From positions 434,001 through 498,000 of the forward strand of contig NZ_JAFEMW010000002.1 in assembly GCF_016892625.1 (NCBI RefSeq): a stretch of DNA of 64,000 bases, written 5' to 3'. Every line of letters begins with the position of its first letter. Position 1 is the stretch's first letter. Source of the stretch: Brevibacterium sp. RIT 803. GTDB lineage: Bacteria > Actinomycetota > Actinomycetes > Actinomycetales > Brevibacteriaceae. Below the pieces are notes generated by a model. The model saw only the letters and a list, made by a program, of their open reading frames with translations. It was not told the origin of the DNA and searched no databases. Both the position numbers and the translations under genes were made by a program. Shown here in pieces: positions 1 through 10,751 of this stretch.

Positions 1-95
1 GTGGGGCACTGACACTGGGGCGCTGAGCGCGCTGGAACCTCGGCGGGCTCAGCAGCTGGCTGCCATGACCAGCGCTGGACACACAGATGACACGT

Positions 96-130
96 TTCGG
101 GCGCCGACAGTTGACCTGTCGGCGCCCGAA
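96..130. terminator. 15-bp perfect hairpin, probable bidirectional terminator
   Basis: Bases 96-110 and 116-130 are perfect inverted repeats separated by a 5-base loop (TTGAC). No strong T-tract follows on either strand. It lies downstream of the minus-strand MFS gene that ends at 258, and possibly also of a gene left of the window. Bases 1-95 hold no coding region I can defend. Confidence 0.6.
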
Positions 131-257
131 TCATGTCACCCTGCGCCTGTCTGCCGAGGGGTCTGCTCACCGTCGAGTGAGCACAGTACAGCTGGTTCTC
201 TCGAAGGGCAGCAGTCCCCTCGAGGCCTCCGCCGAGTCGGTGACATCCGACATCAGC

Positions 258-2947
<2,690 letters not shown>

Positions 2948-2953
2948 AATCAC

Positions 2954-2989
2954 ATTATTGCACTGCGTGCATTTTTGCCTCAAGTGCAA
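2954..2989 (-). promoter_or_regulatory. putative leaderless promoter with TetR operator
   Basis: On the minus strand, TTGAGG (2983-2978) and AATAAT (2959-2954) are 18 bases apart and fit -35/-10 elements. The predicted transcription start falls at or next to the ATG at 2947, so the mRNA would be leaderless; no ribosome-binding site is visible. The spacer holds the palindrome TGCAC-TGC-GTGCA (2959-2971), and a wider inverted pair TTGCACT/AGTGCAA spans 2958-2989. This is the usual place for a TetR autorepression operator. Confidence 0.55.
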
Positions 2990-3059
2990 CTATTGTGTTT
3001 TAGGGCACACTCACGGCGAGCACCTGAAATGCGAGGCGATGATCACGCCATGCCCCTCC

Positions 3060-3487
3060 TCAGTCGATACGCTCGGCCAGGGCCACGACGATGCCCTCTG
3101 GTCCGCGAATGCAGCAGAGCCGGAAGATCGACTCGAACTCCGCCACCTCACCGAGCAGTTCGCCTCCGTGCTCACGCAGCCGAGAGATGGTGTCATCGAT
3201 GTTGTCGACGGCGAACATGATCCGATGCAGCCCCAGCGTATTGGGCGCAGGGGGTCGCGCTTCGGCCCTCACGGCCGTAGGTGCGTGGTCAGCGGTGAGT
3301 TCGACTTTGCTGTGGCCGTCTGGAGTTCGCATCATCGCAATCTCGCTGCGAATGCCGTCAAGACCGACGGTCCTGTCCGCCTACTCCCCTTCGACCGGTG
3401 TCCTGCTTTCCAACTCCATGCCGAGAGCGGCGAAGTAGTCGACCGCTGCATTCAGGTCGCTCCAGGAAACGCAGCGAGAAGATGAAC
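3060..3487 (-). pseudogene. decayed VOC (glyoxalase-like) family gene
   Basis: The intact 3' part (3060-3335) encodes the second half of a VOC protein: HRIMFAVDNIDDTISRLREHG, then a segment ending in PEGIVVALAERID. Reading upstream in the same frame gives DLNAAVDYFAALGMELE and RTPVEGE, then an in-frame TAG (3381-3383) where the family usually has Trp, then ADRTVGLDGIRSEIAM. Nearer the start the frame changes: KFIFSLR lies in another frame from SDLNAAVDYF, so there is also a frameshift near 3472. The start would be CTG, overlapping the nitrilase stop. Three lesions argue for real decay rather than one sequencing error. A 91-residue fragment could still be made from 3335 but would lack half the fold. 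Confidence 0.72.
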
Positions 3488-3488
3488 T

Positions 3489-4286
3489 TCAGTACCCGAG
3501 CTTGGCGTTCGACAGCACCGGAATCGCTTCAGCTGCCTTGTCAGCTACGGCGAGGTCCACTTCGACTATTTCGAGAGCCTCTTCACCCTCAAGTGAGGAG
3601 ACGACGTGGCCGAAGGGATCGGCGACGAGGCTGTGGCCGACGCCGGTCGGTCCCTTCTTCGGCACCTCCACACCGCTGATTTCGGGGTCAGCTTGGCCGA
3701 TGGCGGCAACGAACATATTGGAGTCCAGTGCCCGGGCACGAGCCAGAGTCTCCCATTGCTCGACCTTGCCCTGCCCTGCACCCCAGGATGCGGAGACGAT
3801 GGCGAGTTTGGCACCACGACGGCTGATCTCTGCGTACAGCTTCGGGAAGCGGACGTCGTAGCACAGGGTCAGCCCGACGCTCTCACCTGCGAGGTCGATG
3901 ACGACCGGGTCCTCACCGGGGACGACGGTGTCGGATTCTTTGAAGCCGAAGGCATCATAGAGGTGGATCTTCGCATAGTCGCGACGCTCACCCCGCGGCG
4001 AGTAGACGGCCAGCAGGTTGATCACCTTCTTATCTGAGGTCGCGAACTCGCCGACGATCACGGAGATTCCGGCCTCGGTCGCCAGCTCAGCCATCGCCGT
4101 CCGCCAGGACTCGGCGTTCGCCTCGGCAACATCGCGCAGGCCTGGGCCGAAGGCGGACATCGTGGCCTCGGGGAAGACGACGAACTCGGCTCCCGCCTCG
4201 GCGGCCCTGGTCGTGTAGTCCCGGACCTTGTCGAGATTGTCCGCAACTGTGGTGGTGGAGTTGATCTGCGCGAGTGCGAATTTCAT
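3489..4286 (-). CDS. carbon-nitrogen hydrolase (nitrilase/omega-amidase superfamily)
   Basis: 265 residues, normal for the family. The catalytic triad is visible: Glu in FVVFPEATMSAFG (~residue 41), Lys in YAKIHLYDAFGF (~111) and Cys in LTLCYDVRFP (~143). These enzymes hydrolyse C-N bonds of amides or N-carbamoyl compounds through a Cys thioester in the cytoplasm; the exact substrate cannot be read. The ATG follows AAGGACTGG at good spacing. The decayed VOC gene begins at its stop codon, so the two were probably one operon. Confidence 0.92.
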   Translation of the reverse strand: MKFALAQINSTTTVADNLDKVRDYTTRAAEAGAEFVVFPEATMSAFGPGLRDVAEANAESWRTAMAELATEAGISVIVGEFATSDKKVINLLAVYSPRGERRDYAKIHLYDAFGFKESDTVVPGEDPVVIDLAGESVGLTLCYDVRFPKLYAEISRRGAKLAIVSASWGAGQGKVEQWETLARARALDSNMFVAAIGQADPEISGVEVPKKGPTGVGHSLVADPFGHVVSSLEGEEALEIVEVDLAVADKAAEAIPVLSNAKLGY

Positions 4287-4399
4287 GGCCAGTCCTTGCG
4301 ATCCGAGAGTGTCAACGGTGCATTCAGACTATCGCGACCGCACGCGCGGAGAAACCTCCGTCCAGCCAGAAGCGACCTCTCTCCAGCCGCCAGCGCCCC

Positions 4400-5596
4400 T
4401 CAGTGCAGATATTCGCGACCGGGACGGCCACCTCGGCGACGGCCGTGGACGACGTAGTACACGATCATGCCGAGGGCAACGAGCCCCGCGCACAGCATGA
4501 ACATGCCGTTGCCGCCGGTCAGCGGCATGATGGCGCCGAGGATGATCGGACCGATCCCCGACCCTGCGTCGAGGAGGAGGAAGAACGAGGCAGTGGCCAC
4601 CGGCACCCTCGACATCGGTACGGATTTCACAGTGATCGCCTGCATGCACGGCATGAGCGACCCGAAGCCCAGGCCGACGAAGACCCCAGCGAGGATGATC
4701 CCGGTCATGGTCGGCCACATCGCCAGCAGAACGTTGCCCACGAGGTTGAAGACGAAGACAGGATAGATGACGAAGTTGTCACCGAGGGTGTCCTGCAGGC
4801 GACCGACGAACAGTCGTGCGATCAATGACGCCACGGCGAAGGCGACGAAGAACAGAGAAGCCGCACTCGCGACTCCGTTGTCCTCGGCGTAGCCGGCAAG
4901 GAACACGAGCGCCGCGGCATAGGCGGTTCCGGCAATGAGCATGATCAAACCGATGCGCAGACCATCGCGGTCAACGAGCGTACTGACCTTCAGGTGCCAT
5001 TTGGATCGACGCTGCTCCTCGCTGAGCCCCTGCTGGGGCAGCTTGATGATGACACAGAGGATGAAGGCGACGAGCGACATGAATGCCGAGGCCGCGAACA
5101 GCATCGGGAAGTCGTAGGCGCGCGGGAGGATGACTCCCAGATAGGGACCCAGAGCCGTCGACAGCGTGGTGGCGGTGCCGAAGTAGCCGGTGCCCTCACC
5201 TCGGCGAGAGGCGGGGATCACGCTTTGTATCGCGGTCATGATGGCCGTGTTGCCGGCCCCGAAGGCGATGCCGTGGGTGATGCGGATGGCGAGGAGCCAG
5301 ACCAAGGTGCCGGCGAAGATATAGGCCACGGAGGCGAGGATCGAGATCGCCATCGTGATGATGAGCAGTTTCCGTCGACCGATGAAGTCAAGGTACTTCC
5401 CGGTCAGCACACGCGCGACGACGGCACCCACGACGAAGGAGGAGGACGCGAAGCCGGCGGCTGCCTCACCTGCGGAGAATCTGGCGACGGCGTAGCCTGC
5501 CATGGACGTCATGAGGAGGTAGAACACCATCGACATCGCCAGGTTGAGACCGATGCCGACGACGAAGTCCTTGGTCCATAGCTGTGCCCGTGCCAC
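4400..5596 (-). CDS. MFS transporter (DHA1-like, 12 helices)
   Basis: 398 residues with about 12 hydrophobic segments. The helix 2-3 loop reads VLTGKYLDFIGRRKLLI, a motif-A variant, and helix 4 carries RITHGIAFGAGNTAIMT. It resembles sugar-efflux or staphyloferrin-type exporters of the DHA1 branch, but the substrate is open. It starts with GTG at 5596. It is divergent from the DUF885 gene at 5862; the 265-base gap between them holds a tandem repeat and presumably both promoters. Confidence 0.85.
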   Translation of the reverse strand: MARAQLWTKDFVVGIGLNLAMSMVFYLLMTSMAGYAVARFSAGEAAAGFASSSFVVGAVVARVLTGKYLDFIGRRKLLIITMAISILASVAYIFAGTLVWLLAIRITHGIAFGAGNTAIMTAIQSVIPASRRGEGTGYFGTATTLSTALGPYLGVILPRAYDFPMLFAASAFMSLVAFILCVIIKLPQQGLSEEQRRSKWHLKVSTLVDRDGLRIGLIMLIAGTAYAAALVFLAGYAEDNGVASAASLFFVAFAVASLIARLFVGRLQDTLGDNFVIYPVFVFNLVGNVLLAMWPTMTGIILAGVFVGLGFGSLMPCMQAITVKSVPMSRVPVATASFFLLLDAGSGIGPIILGAIMPLTGGNGMFMLCAGLVALGMIVYYVVHGRRRGGRPGREYLH

Positions 5597-5806
5597 TGAA
5601 GATCAGTCTCTCTTCCTGTCGAATGATGCGCTCAGTCCCCAGGATGCCCGTTGAGATCGACGCTCGGCGGTCAGTGCTGATCGGCCGTGATCGGCTGCTC
5701 GCTGAGATCGGTGAATCTCTGAGATCGGGCTGGGAACCAATCCATGCTATCCGGTGGCTCCCGTTGCCGGCGGCCCATCCCAGGGTGATCTTGCTCTAGT
5801 CGCCTG

Positions 5807-5847
5807 ATTGCTGTGTTCTCAGTCATTATTGCTGTGTTCTCAGTCAT
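5807..5847. repeat. two 20-bp direct repeats (period 21) upstream of a DUF885 gene
   Basis: The sequence ATTGCTGTGTTCTCAGTCAT occurs exactly at 5807-5826 and 5828-5847, 14 bases before the ATG at 5862. It may be a duplicated promoter segment or regulator site, or simple slippage. I see nothing else in the intergenic stretch 5597-5806. Confidence 0.85.
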
Positions 5848-5861
5848 ATAGGGTGGCAATC

Positions 5862-7532
5862 ATGACCCAGAAGAGAACCCCTTCGGCCGTTGACGCCGTT
5901 GCCGAAGAATTTGTCGACAGATCACTTGCACTCTCCCCTTCCCTCGCCCTCTACCTCGGCATCGAGGGCGCTCAGGGTTTCGATGACTTCTCCCCCGCCG
6001 GTCTGGCTGCTGCCAACGATCTCACCGTCGAGACACTGGCCAAGCTCGCCGAGGTTGAGAAGACGGCCGAACTCGACGACGTCGACCTCGTGACCATCGA
6101 TGCGATGCGTGAGCGTCTGAGTGTTGATCGCGACTACTTCGAGGCCGGGCTCAAGCATTCGAGCCTCAACGTCATCGAGTCTCCCCTGCAGTCCGTCCGC
6201 GATGCCTTCGACCTCATGCCCACCGACACCACCGAAGGCTGGGAGACCATCGCCACAACCATGGAGGCCGTCCCGACCTCTGTGGCCGGCTATCAGGAGT
6301 CCTTGGCCCTGGCCAAGAGCCGGGGTCAGGTCGCGGCCCGGATCCAGATAGAGAAGGTCATCGAACAGGCCCGCGCACTGGCCGAACCGGGCAGCAACTT
6401 CGACCAGCTCATCGCCCGCGCCACCGACGTCCCGTCGTCGTTGCGCGAACAGCTGAGCACCCACGCCGAGGCCGCCCGTGGGTCCTTCGCCCACCTCGCC
6501 GATTTCCTGGCTGCCGAACTCCTCCCTGCGGCCCCGGAGAATGAGGCCTGCGGTCGCGAGGCCTACGCCCTGCACTCCCGTGACTTCCTCGGCGCCGAGG
6601 TCGACTTCGATGAGACCTATGCGTGGGGTCTTGAGGAATTGGCCCGCATCGATGCCGAGCAGCGTGAGGTCGCGGCGAGAATCCAGCCCGGTGCCGACCT
6701 GTTCGAGGTCATGGAGACGCTGAACAATGACCCCGAGCGGACCCTTCACGGAGCCGATGGGCTGCGTGAGTGGATGCAGAAGGTCGCCGACGAGGCGATC
6801 ACGGAGCTCGGGAAGTCCCACTTCGACATTCCCGAACCCGTGCGCACGATCGAATGCATGATCGCCCCCTCGGCCACCGGCGGCATCTACTACACCGGAC
6901 CCACCGACGACTTTTCCCGCCCGGGCCGCATGTGGTGGTCGGTGCCCGAAGGTGTCACCGAGTTCGCCACCTGGCAGGAGAAGACCACCGTCTATCACGA
7001 GGGCGTGCCCGGCCATCATCTGCAGGTCGGCCAGGCCACCTATGTCTCTGACACCCTCAACCGCTGGCGCCGACTCATGTGCTGGGTCTCCGGGCACGGT
7101 GAGGGCTGGGCTCTCTACGCAGAGAAGCTCATGGCCGACCTCGGCTTCCTCGACGACCCCGCGGACTACCTGGGCATGCTCGACTCGCAGCGTCTGCGCG
7201 CGGCCCGCGTGGTCCTCGACATCGGCTTCCACCTAGGACTCGACGCGCCCGAGAGCCTCGGCGGAGGGACCTGGGACCGAGAGAAGGCCTGGCAGTTCCT
7301 CACCGACAACGTCGCAATGGACCGGTCTTTCCTCGCCTTCGAACTCGACCGCTACCTCGGCTGGCCGGGACAGGCACCGAGCTACAAGATCGGGCAGCGA
7401 CTGTGGGAGCAGTTCCGCGACGAGGCCAAGGCCGAAGCCGGAGCGGACTTCGACCTCAAGGCCTTCCACACCAAGGCGCTGAACCTGGGATCGGTCGGAC
7501 TCGATGCCCTCGGGCGAGCAATGAAGCGCTGA
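5862..7532 (+). CDS. DUF885 family protein, probable metallopeptidase/hydrolase (copy 1)
   Basis: 556 residues from the ATG at 5862 (MTQKRTPSAVDAV); an upstream in-frame ATG at 5808 lies inside the direct repeats and is less likely. The C-terminal half carries the DUF885 hallmark VYHEGVPGHHLQ (a His-Glu...His-His cluster) and the segment SGHGEGWALYAEKLM, both matching zinc-peptidase-like geometry. No signal peptide or membrane helix is seen, so it is probably cytoplasmic. The substrate is unknown. A close paralogue lies at 31652-33340. It is followed after 33 bases by the GntR regulator on the same strand. Confidence 0.88.
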   Translation: MTQKRTPSAVDAVAEEFVDRSLALSPSLALYLGIEGAQGFDDFSPAGLAAANDLTVETLAKLAEVEKTAELDDVDLVTIDAMRERLSVDRDYFEAGLKHSSLNVIESPLQSVRDAFDLMPTDTTEGWETIATTMEAVPTSVAGYQESLALAKSRGQVAARIQIEKVIEQARALAEPGSNFDQLIARATDVPSSLREQLSTHAEAARGSFAHLADFLAAELLPAAPENEACGREAYALHSRDFLGAEVDFDETYAWGLEELARIDAEQREVAARIQPGADLFEVMETLNNDPERTLHGADGLREWMQKVADEAITELGKSHFDIPEPVRTIECMIAPSATGGIYYTGPTDDFSRPGRMWWSVPEGVTEFATWQEKTTVYHEGVPGHHLQVGQATYVSDTLNRWRRLMCWVSGHGEGWALYAEKLMADLGFLDDPADYLGMLDSQRLRAARVVLDIGFHLGLDAPESLGGGTWDREKAWQFLTDNVAMDRSFLAFELDRYLGWPGQAPSYKIGQRLWEQFRDEAKAEAGADFDLKAFHTKALNLGSVGLDALGRAMKR

Positions 7533-7565
7533 CGCTGCACAGAACACTGGTGGGAGAATGACCTG

Positions 7566-8282
7566 GTGAAGAACAATGACAGTCCCCGCAGCGATGGCCC
7601 TCGCTCTGAGACCGTGCGGGTCACCGAAGTGCTGCGCAACGAGATCATCGACGGCGTCAGACTGCCCGGCAGCAGACTGGTCGAACGGAACCTGGCCACC
7701 GAGCTCGGGGTCAGTCGTGTGCCGATCCGCGAGGCTCTCAAACAGCTCGCCGCCGAGGGATTGGTGGCGAATCGGCCCAACACCTGGTCGACGGTGCGCG
7801 AGTTCTCCCCCAGCGACATCGCCGACCTCAACGAAGTGCGGGCCGTCTTCGACATCCTGTCCTTCGAGCTCGCCGCGCAGCGACACAATCGGGAGGGCCT
7901 GGCCAAGCTCGAGGCCACCATGGCCAAGGGCAAGGAACTGTCGAAGGCCGGTGACGTCGTCGGCGCCCACCGTTCGGCGGCGGACTTCCATGCCATCGTC
8001 ACCGAACTCTCCGGCAACCGGCTGCTGGCCGAGATCGGTGAGCTCCTCGACTCGAGGATGCGCTGGCAGCTGAGCCAGCACGACGACCTCGATTTCGTCG
8101 CCACGGAGCACGCTCAGCTCTACGATGCGATCGCTCATCGCGATCAGGCAAAGGTCAGAGAACTGGCCGCCCGGCACCTCGGAACGAGCCAAGACCAGCA
8201 TGACAAGCACAAGGAACGCCTCGCCCGGGCCGTCGACGAGGGAGCAGACTCACCCGAGGAAGCAGACTCACACGGGGAGTGA
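7566..8282 (+). CDS. GntR-family regulator, FadR/FCD subfamily
   Basis: 238 residues. The N-terminal winged helix-turn-helix reads GSRLVERNLATELGVSRVPIREALKQLAAEG, textbook GntR. The C-terminal FCD ligand domain has the expected Asp/His metal ligands (DFHAIVTELSGN, ATEHAQLYDAI). The GTG start is preceded by GGGAGAATGACCTG. It converges on the racemase/NCS1 operon with a 2-base gap, so it is a plausible regulator of that operon. The last 12 codons are a duplicated 18-bp unit (8241-8276, ADSPE/ADSHG). The effector is not known. Confidence 0.9.
   Translation: MKNNDSPRSDGPRSETVRVTEVLRNEIIDGVRLPGSRLVERNLATELGVSRVPIREALKQLAAEGLVANRPNTWSTVREFSPSDIADLNEVRAVFDILSFELAAQRHNREGLAKLEATMAKGKELSKAGDVVGAHRSAADFHAIVTELSGNRLLAEIGELLDSRMRWQLSQHDDLDFVATEHAQLYDAIAHRDQAKVRELAARHLGTSQDQHDKHKERLARAVDEGADSPEEADSHGE
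8241..8276. repeat. two tandem 18-bp units at the 3' end of the GntR gene
   Basis: Units 8241-8258 and 8259-8276 share AGCAGACTCAC and encode the last codons of the regulator just before the TGA at 8280-8282. Confidence 0.75.
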
Positions 8283-8284
8283 CC

Positions 8285-9010
8285 TCACGCAGCGCTGAAG
8301 GGCCACCCGCTCAACTGTTTAGGACGGGCCGGCGCGTAGGTTCGGACCTTCGAGGTCTTCAGCCCCAGCCCCACCAGTGATTCAGCCAGCTTCACTGCGG
8401 CGGTGACTCCGTCGACGACAGGGACATCGCAGCGTTCGACGATGACCCGCTTGAGATCTGCCATTCCCCCACACCCGAGGACGATGGCCTCGGCACGATC
8501 ACGTTCAACCGCCTCGGCGGCTTGATCGGCAATCGCCTCCACGGCACGCTCGGGCTGATTCTCCAGCTCCAGCACGGCCATCCCCGAGGCCCGCACCGAA
8601 GTGCAGTGCGTGTTGAGTCCCGCCAATAGGAGCCGGTCCTCGATGAGGGGAACCGTGCGATCAAGCGTCGTGACGACGGCATACCTGTGGCCGAGGAACA
8701 TCGCCAGGGCGGCACCGGCCTCGGTGATGTCGATGACGGGAACGTCGAGGAGCTCCTGGAGTCCTTCGCGCCCGTGTTCGCCGTATCCGGCCTGGATGAC
8801 GGCGTCGAAGTCCCCCGGATATCTCATCACCGCATCCATGACCCCCAGCGCCGCGAGATAGCTCTCGACATTGCCCTCGCAGGACTCGGCTCCGAAGTTG
8901 GGGGTCAGCGCAATGATCTCGGTGTCCGCCGAGGCGACTTCCCGTGCCGCGCGGGCGATGGACTCGGTCATCGACTCGGTTGTATTCACGTTGACGACGA
9001 GGATTTTCAC
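8285..9010 (-). CDS. aspartate/glutamate/hydantoin racemase family protein
   Basis: 241 residues. The start MKILVVNVNTTESMTESIA and the catalytic-cysteine regions (FGAESCEGN near residue 64; VLGCGGMADL near 183) fit the hydantoin racemase branch of the Asp/Glu racemase superfamily, which uses two cysteines for proton transfer. It lies 13 bases downstream of an NCS1 carrier gene on the same strand, so uptake and racemisation of a hydantoin or allantoin-like compound is a reasonable inference. No hydantoinase or carbamoylase gene is adjacent, unless the nitrilase-family enzyme at 3489 fills that role. Confidence 0.87.
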   Translation of the reverse strand: MKILVVNVNTTESMTESIARAAREVASADTEIIALTPNFGAESCEGNVESYLAALGVMDAVMRYPGDFDAVIQAGYGEHGREGLQELLDVPVIDITEAGAALAMFLGHRYAVVTTLDRTVPLIEDRLLLAGLNTHCTSVRASGMAVLELENQPERAVEAIADQAAEAVERDRAEAIVLGCGGMADLKRVIVERCDVPVVDGVTAAVKLAESLVGLGLKTSKVRTYAPARPKQLSGWPFSAA

Positions 9011-9023
9011 GATGAGCTCTCAA

Positions 9024-10541
9024 TCAGTGTGTGGTGGGGACGGCGATCTCCTCGCCGTCGACCTCGCGGAAGGTGAAGTTCCGGCGGGCGATGATGAAGT
9101 AGATGATGGCCGCGATGCCTGCCCCGCTGAACCAAGAGAATTCGGAGAGTCCTGCGAACGCGGGAACCAGGGCGAAGACGAGGGAGATGAGGGAAGCCGG
9201 GATGAATGCGCCGATTGCGCGCCAGTTGACTCCGCGGTGATAGAAGTACTCCCCGTCGCCGGCCTCCGTGTAGAGCTGGGGAACGTTGACCTTCGTCTTC
9301 CGGATCACCCAGTAGTCGACCATGATGATGCCGAACAGGGGTCCCAGCAGCGCGCCGAGTCCGCCCAGGAAGTACACGATGACGACCGGTGAGTCGTAGA
9401 GGTTCCACGGCAGGATGACGAAGCCGATGACCGCGCTGATGATGGCGGCGCTGCGGAAGTTGAGATGACGCGGGAACATATTCGTCAACGCGTAGGTCGG
9501 GGCGACGAAGTTCGCCATGAGGTTGACCGCGACCGTGAGGATCAGCAGCGCCAGGGAGGCCAGCGCCAACAGGATCGGATTGCCGATGGTCTGCACGATG
9601 TCGGCTGGTGAGGTGATGACCGTGCCGTCGATCTTGTACTGAGCTCCGGCCAGCGAGATCACAACGAGCCCGAAGACGAGCATGTTGATCGGGATGCCCC
9701 AGAAGTTGCCGACGACGATCGATCCCTTCTTCTTCGCTGCGCGGGTGAAGTCGGAGAAGTTGAGGACGAAGGTGCCGTAGATCGCGACCCACAGGGATCC
9801 GCCGCCGAGGATGTGCATCCACATCGGCCAGCCGGACAGAGCGTCCTCTCTGGCCCAGGAGATGGAGAAGTCGACGCGGGAGAGCATCCAGATGGCCAGC
9901 GAGACGAAGGTGACGAGGATGATCGGTCCGGCGATCGCCTCGTATTTTCGGATCATCTCCATGCCGTAGCTGACGATGATGACCTGGACGATCCAGAGCA
10001 GGGTGAACGAGAACCAGCCAAGTCCGGAGAGTCCGAGGAACTCTGTGTCGGCCCACGGCTGGAGGCCCGGGACGAGGGTGATCAGCAGGACGTTGAGGAC
10101 GCTGGAGGCCAGATAGGTCTGGATGCCGAACCAGGCGATGGCGACGATTCCCCGGACTGAGGCCGCCAGCTGCGCACCGTGGATGCCGAAGGCGATGCGA
10201 CTCATCACCGGGTAGGGCACTCCCGTCTTATGACCCATGAAGCCTGAGAGTGTGAGCAGGAAGAAGAGCAGAGCGGCACCGACGAGCAGCGCGACGAGGA
10301 TCTGCCAGGCCCCCAGGCCGAGGGCGAAGAGTCCGAGTGCGAAGCCGTAGTTGCCCAGTGAGTGAACGTCATTGGCCCAGAGGGTGAAGACACTGTAGGC
10401 GGTCCAACTGCGCCCTTCTTTGCGACTGGGCGCCAGATCCGAGTTGTAGAACCGCGGGCTGATGCGGTGGGCCGCCAACTGCTCGGGGCTCGGCCCCATC
10501 CACTTCGGTGCGGAGTCCTGCGTGGCCTCGGTCTTTGACAT
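9024..10541 (-). CDS. NCS1-family nucleobase/hydantoin/allantoin:cation symporter
   Basis: About 505 residues with 12 helices. NCS1 landmarks are SLGNYGFALGLFALGLGAWQ in helix 1, GVPYPVMSRIAFGIHGAQL, and FGIQTYLASSVLNVLL. It is related to Mhp1 and PucI, which take up hydantoins and allantoin with sodium or protons. A GTG at 10550 is possible, but the ATG at 10541 (MSKTEATQDS) is the better start. It heads the operon with the racemase. A palindrome, TTGGGATACCAA, lies 31 bases upstream. Substrate inferred from family and neighbour only. Confidence 0.9.
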   Translation of the reverse strand: MSKTEATQDSAPKWMGPSPEQLAAHRISPRFYNSDLAPSRKEGRSWTAYSVFTLWANDVHSLGNYGFALGLFALGLGAWQILVALLVGAALLFFLLTLSGFMGHKTGVPYPVMSRIAFGIHGAQLAASVRGIVAIAWFGIQTYLASSVLNVLLITLVPGLQPWADTEFLGLSGLGWFSFTLLWIVQVIIVSYGMEMIRKYEAIAGPIILVTFVSLAIWMLSRVDFSISWAREDALSGWPMWMHILGGGSLWVAIYGTFVLNFSDFTRAAKKKGSIVVGNFWGIPINMLVFGLVVISLAGAQYKIDGTVITSPADIVQTIGNPILLALASLALLILTVAVNLMANFVAPTYALTNMFPRHLNFRSAAIISAVIGFVILPWNLYDSPVVIVYFLGGLGALLGPLFGIIMVDYWVIRKTKVNVPQLYTEAGDGEYFYHRGVNWRAIGAFIPASLISLVFALVPAFAGLSEFSWFSGAGIAAIIYFIIARRNFTFREVDGEEIAVPTTH

Positions 10542-10571
10542 AGGTGTCACTCAAATCTGAAGGGCACAGAG

Positions 10572-10583
10572 TTGGGATACCAA
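10572..10583. promoter_or_regulatory. palindrome TTGGGATACCAA upstream of the NCS1/racemase operon
   Basis: A 12-base imperfect palindrome (TTGG-N4-CCAA) 31 bases before the NCS1 start. A near copy, TTGGCATACCAT, lies at 10760-10771 over the end of the neighbouring MFS gene. Paired sites of this size suit a GntR dimer, and the GntR gene at 7566 is the nearest candidate. Confidence 0.35.
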
Positions 10584-10674
10584 ACTGGAGACCACAACAC
10601 TGTGACGGCGAATTCTCTCGAACTCAGCGTAACCCCAGTCACAGACAGTGCGCAACGACACAATGACAATCGAA

Positions 10675-10711
10675 CCGCCCACACGCTCAACTACAGCGAT
10701 CGTGTGGGCGG
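10675..10711. terminator. 11-bp perfect hairpin between the MFS and NCS1 genes
   Basis: CCGCCCACACG (10675-10685) pairs with CGTGTGGGCGG (10701-10711) across a 15-base loop. It lies downstream of the minus-strand MFS gene ending at 10752 and upstream of the NCS1 promoter. There is no clear T-tract, so termination is inferred from position and stem strength. Confidence 0.5.
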
Positions 10712-10751
10712 CTCAGCGGCTGGTCACAGGCTCAAGCGTATCTATACACCA

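Noticed and set aside
1..95. Tail of a coding gene at the left edge
   Set aside because: One plus frame is open, but it continues through the terminator hairpin and shows no recognisable sequence; cannot be supported.
5922..7232. Minus-strand open frame of 436 codons
   Set aside because: Antisense to the DUF885 gene; no start signal and Gly/Val/Glu-rich shadow composition.
9007..10056. Minus-strand frame of 349 codons within the NCS1 gene
   Set aside because: Out of frame with the clear NCS1 protein; Arg/His-rich shadow.
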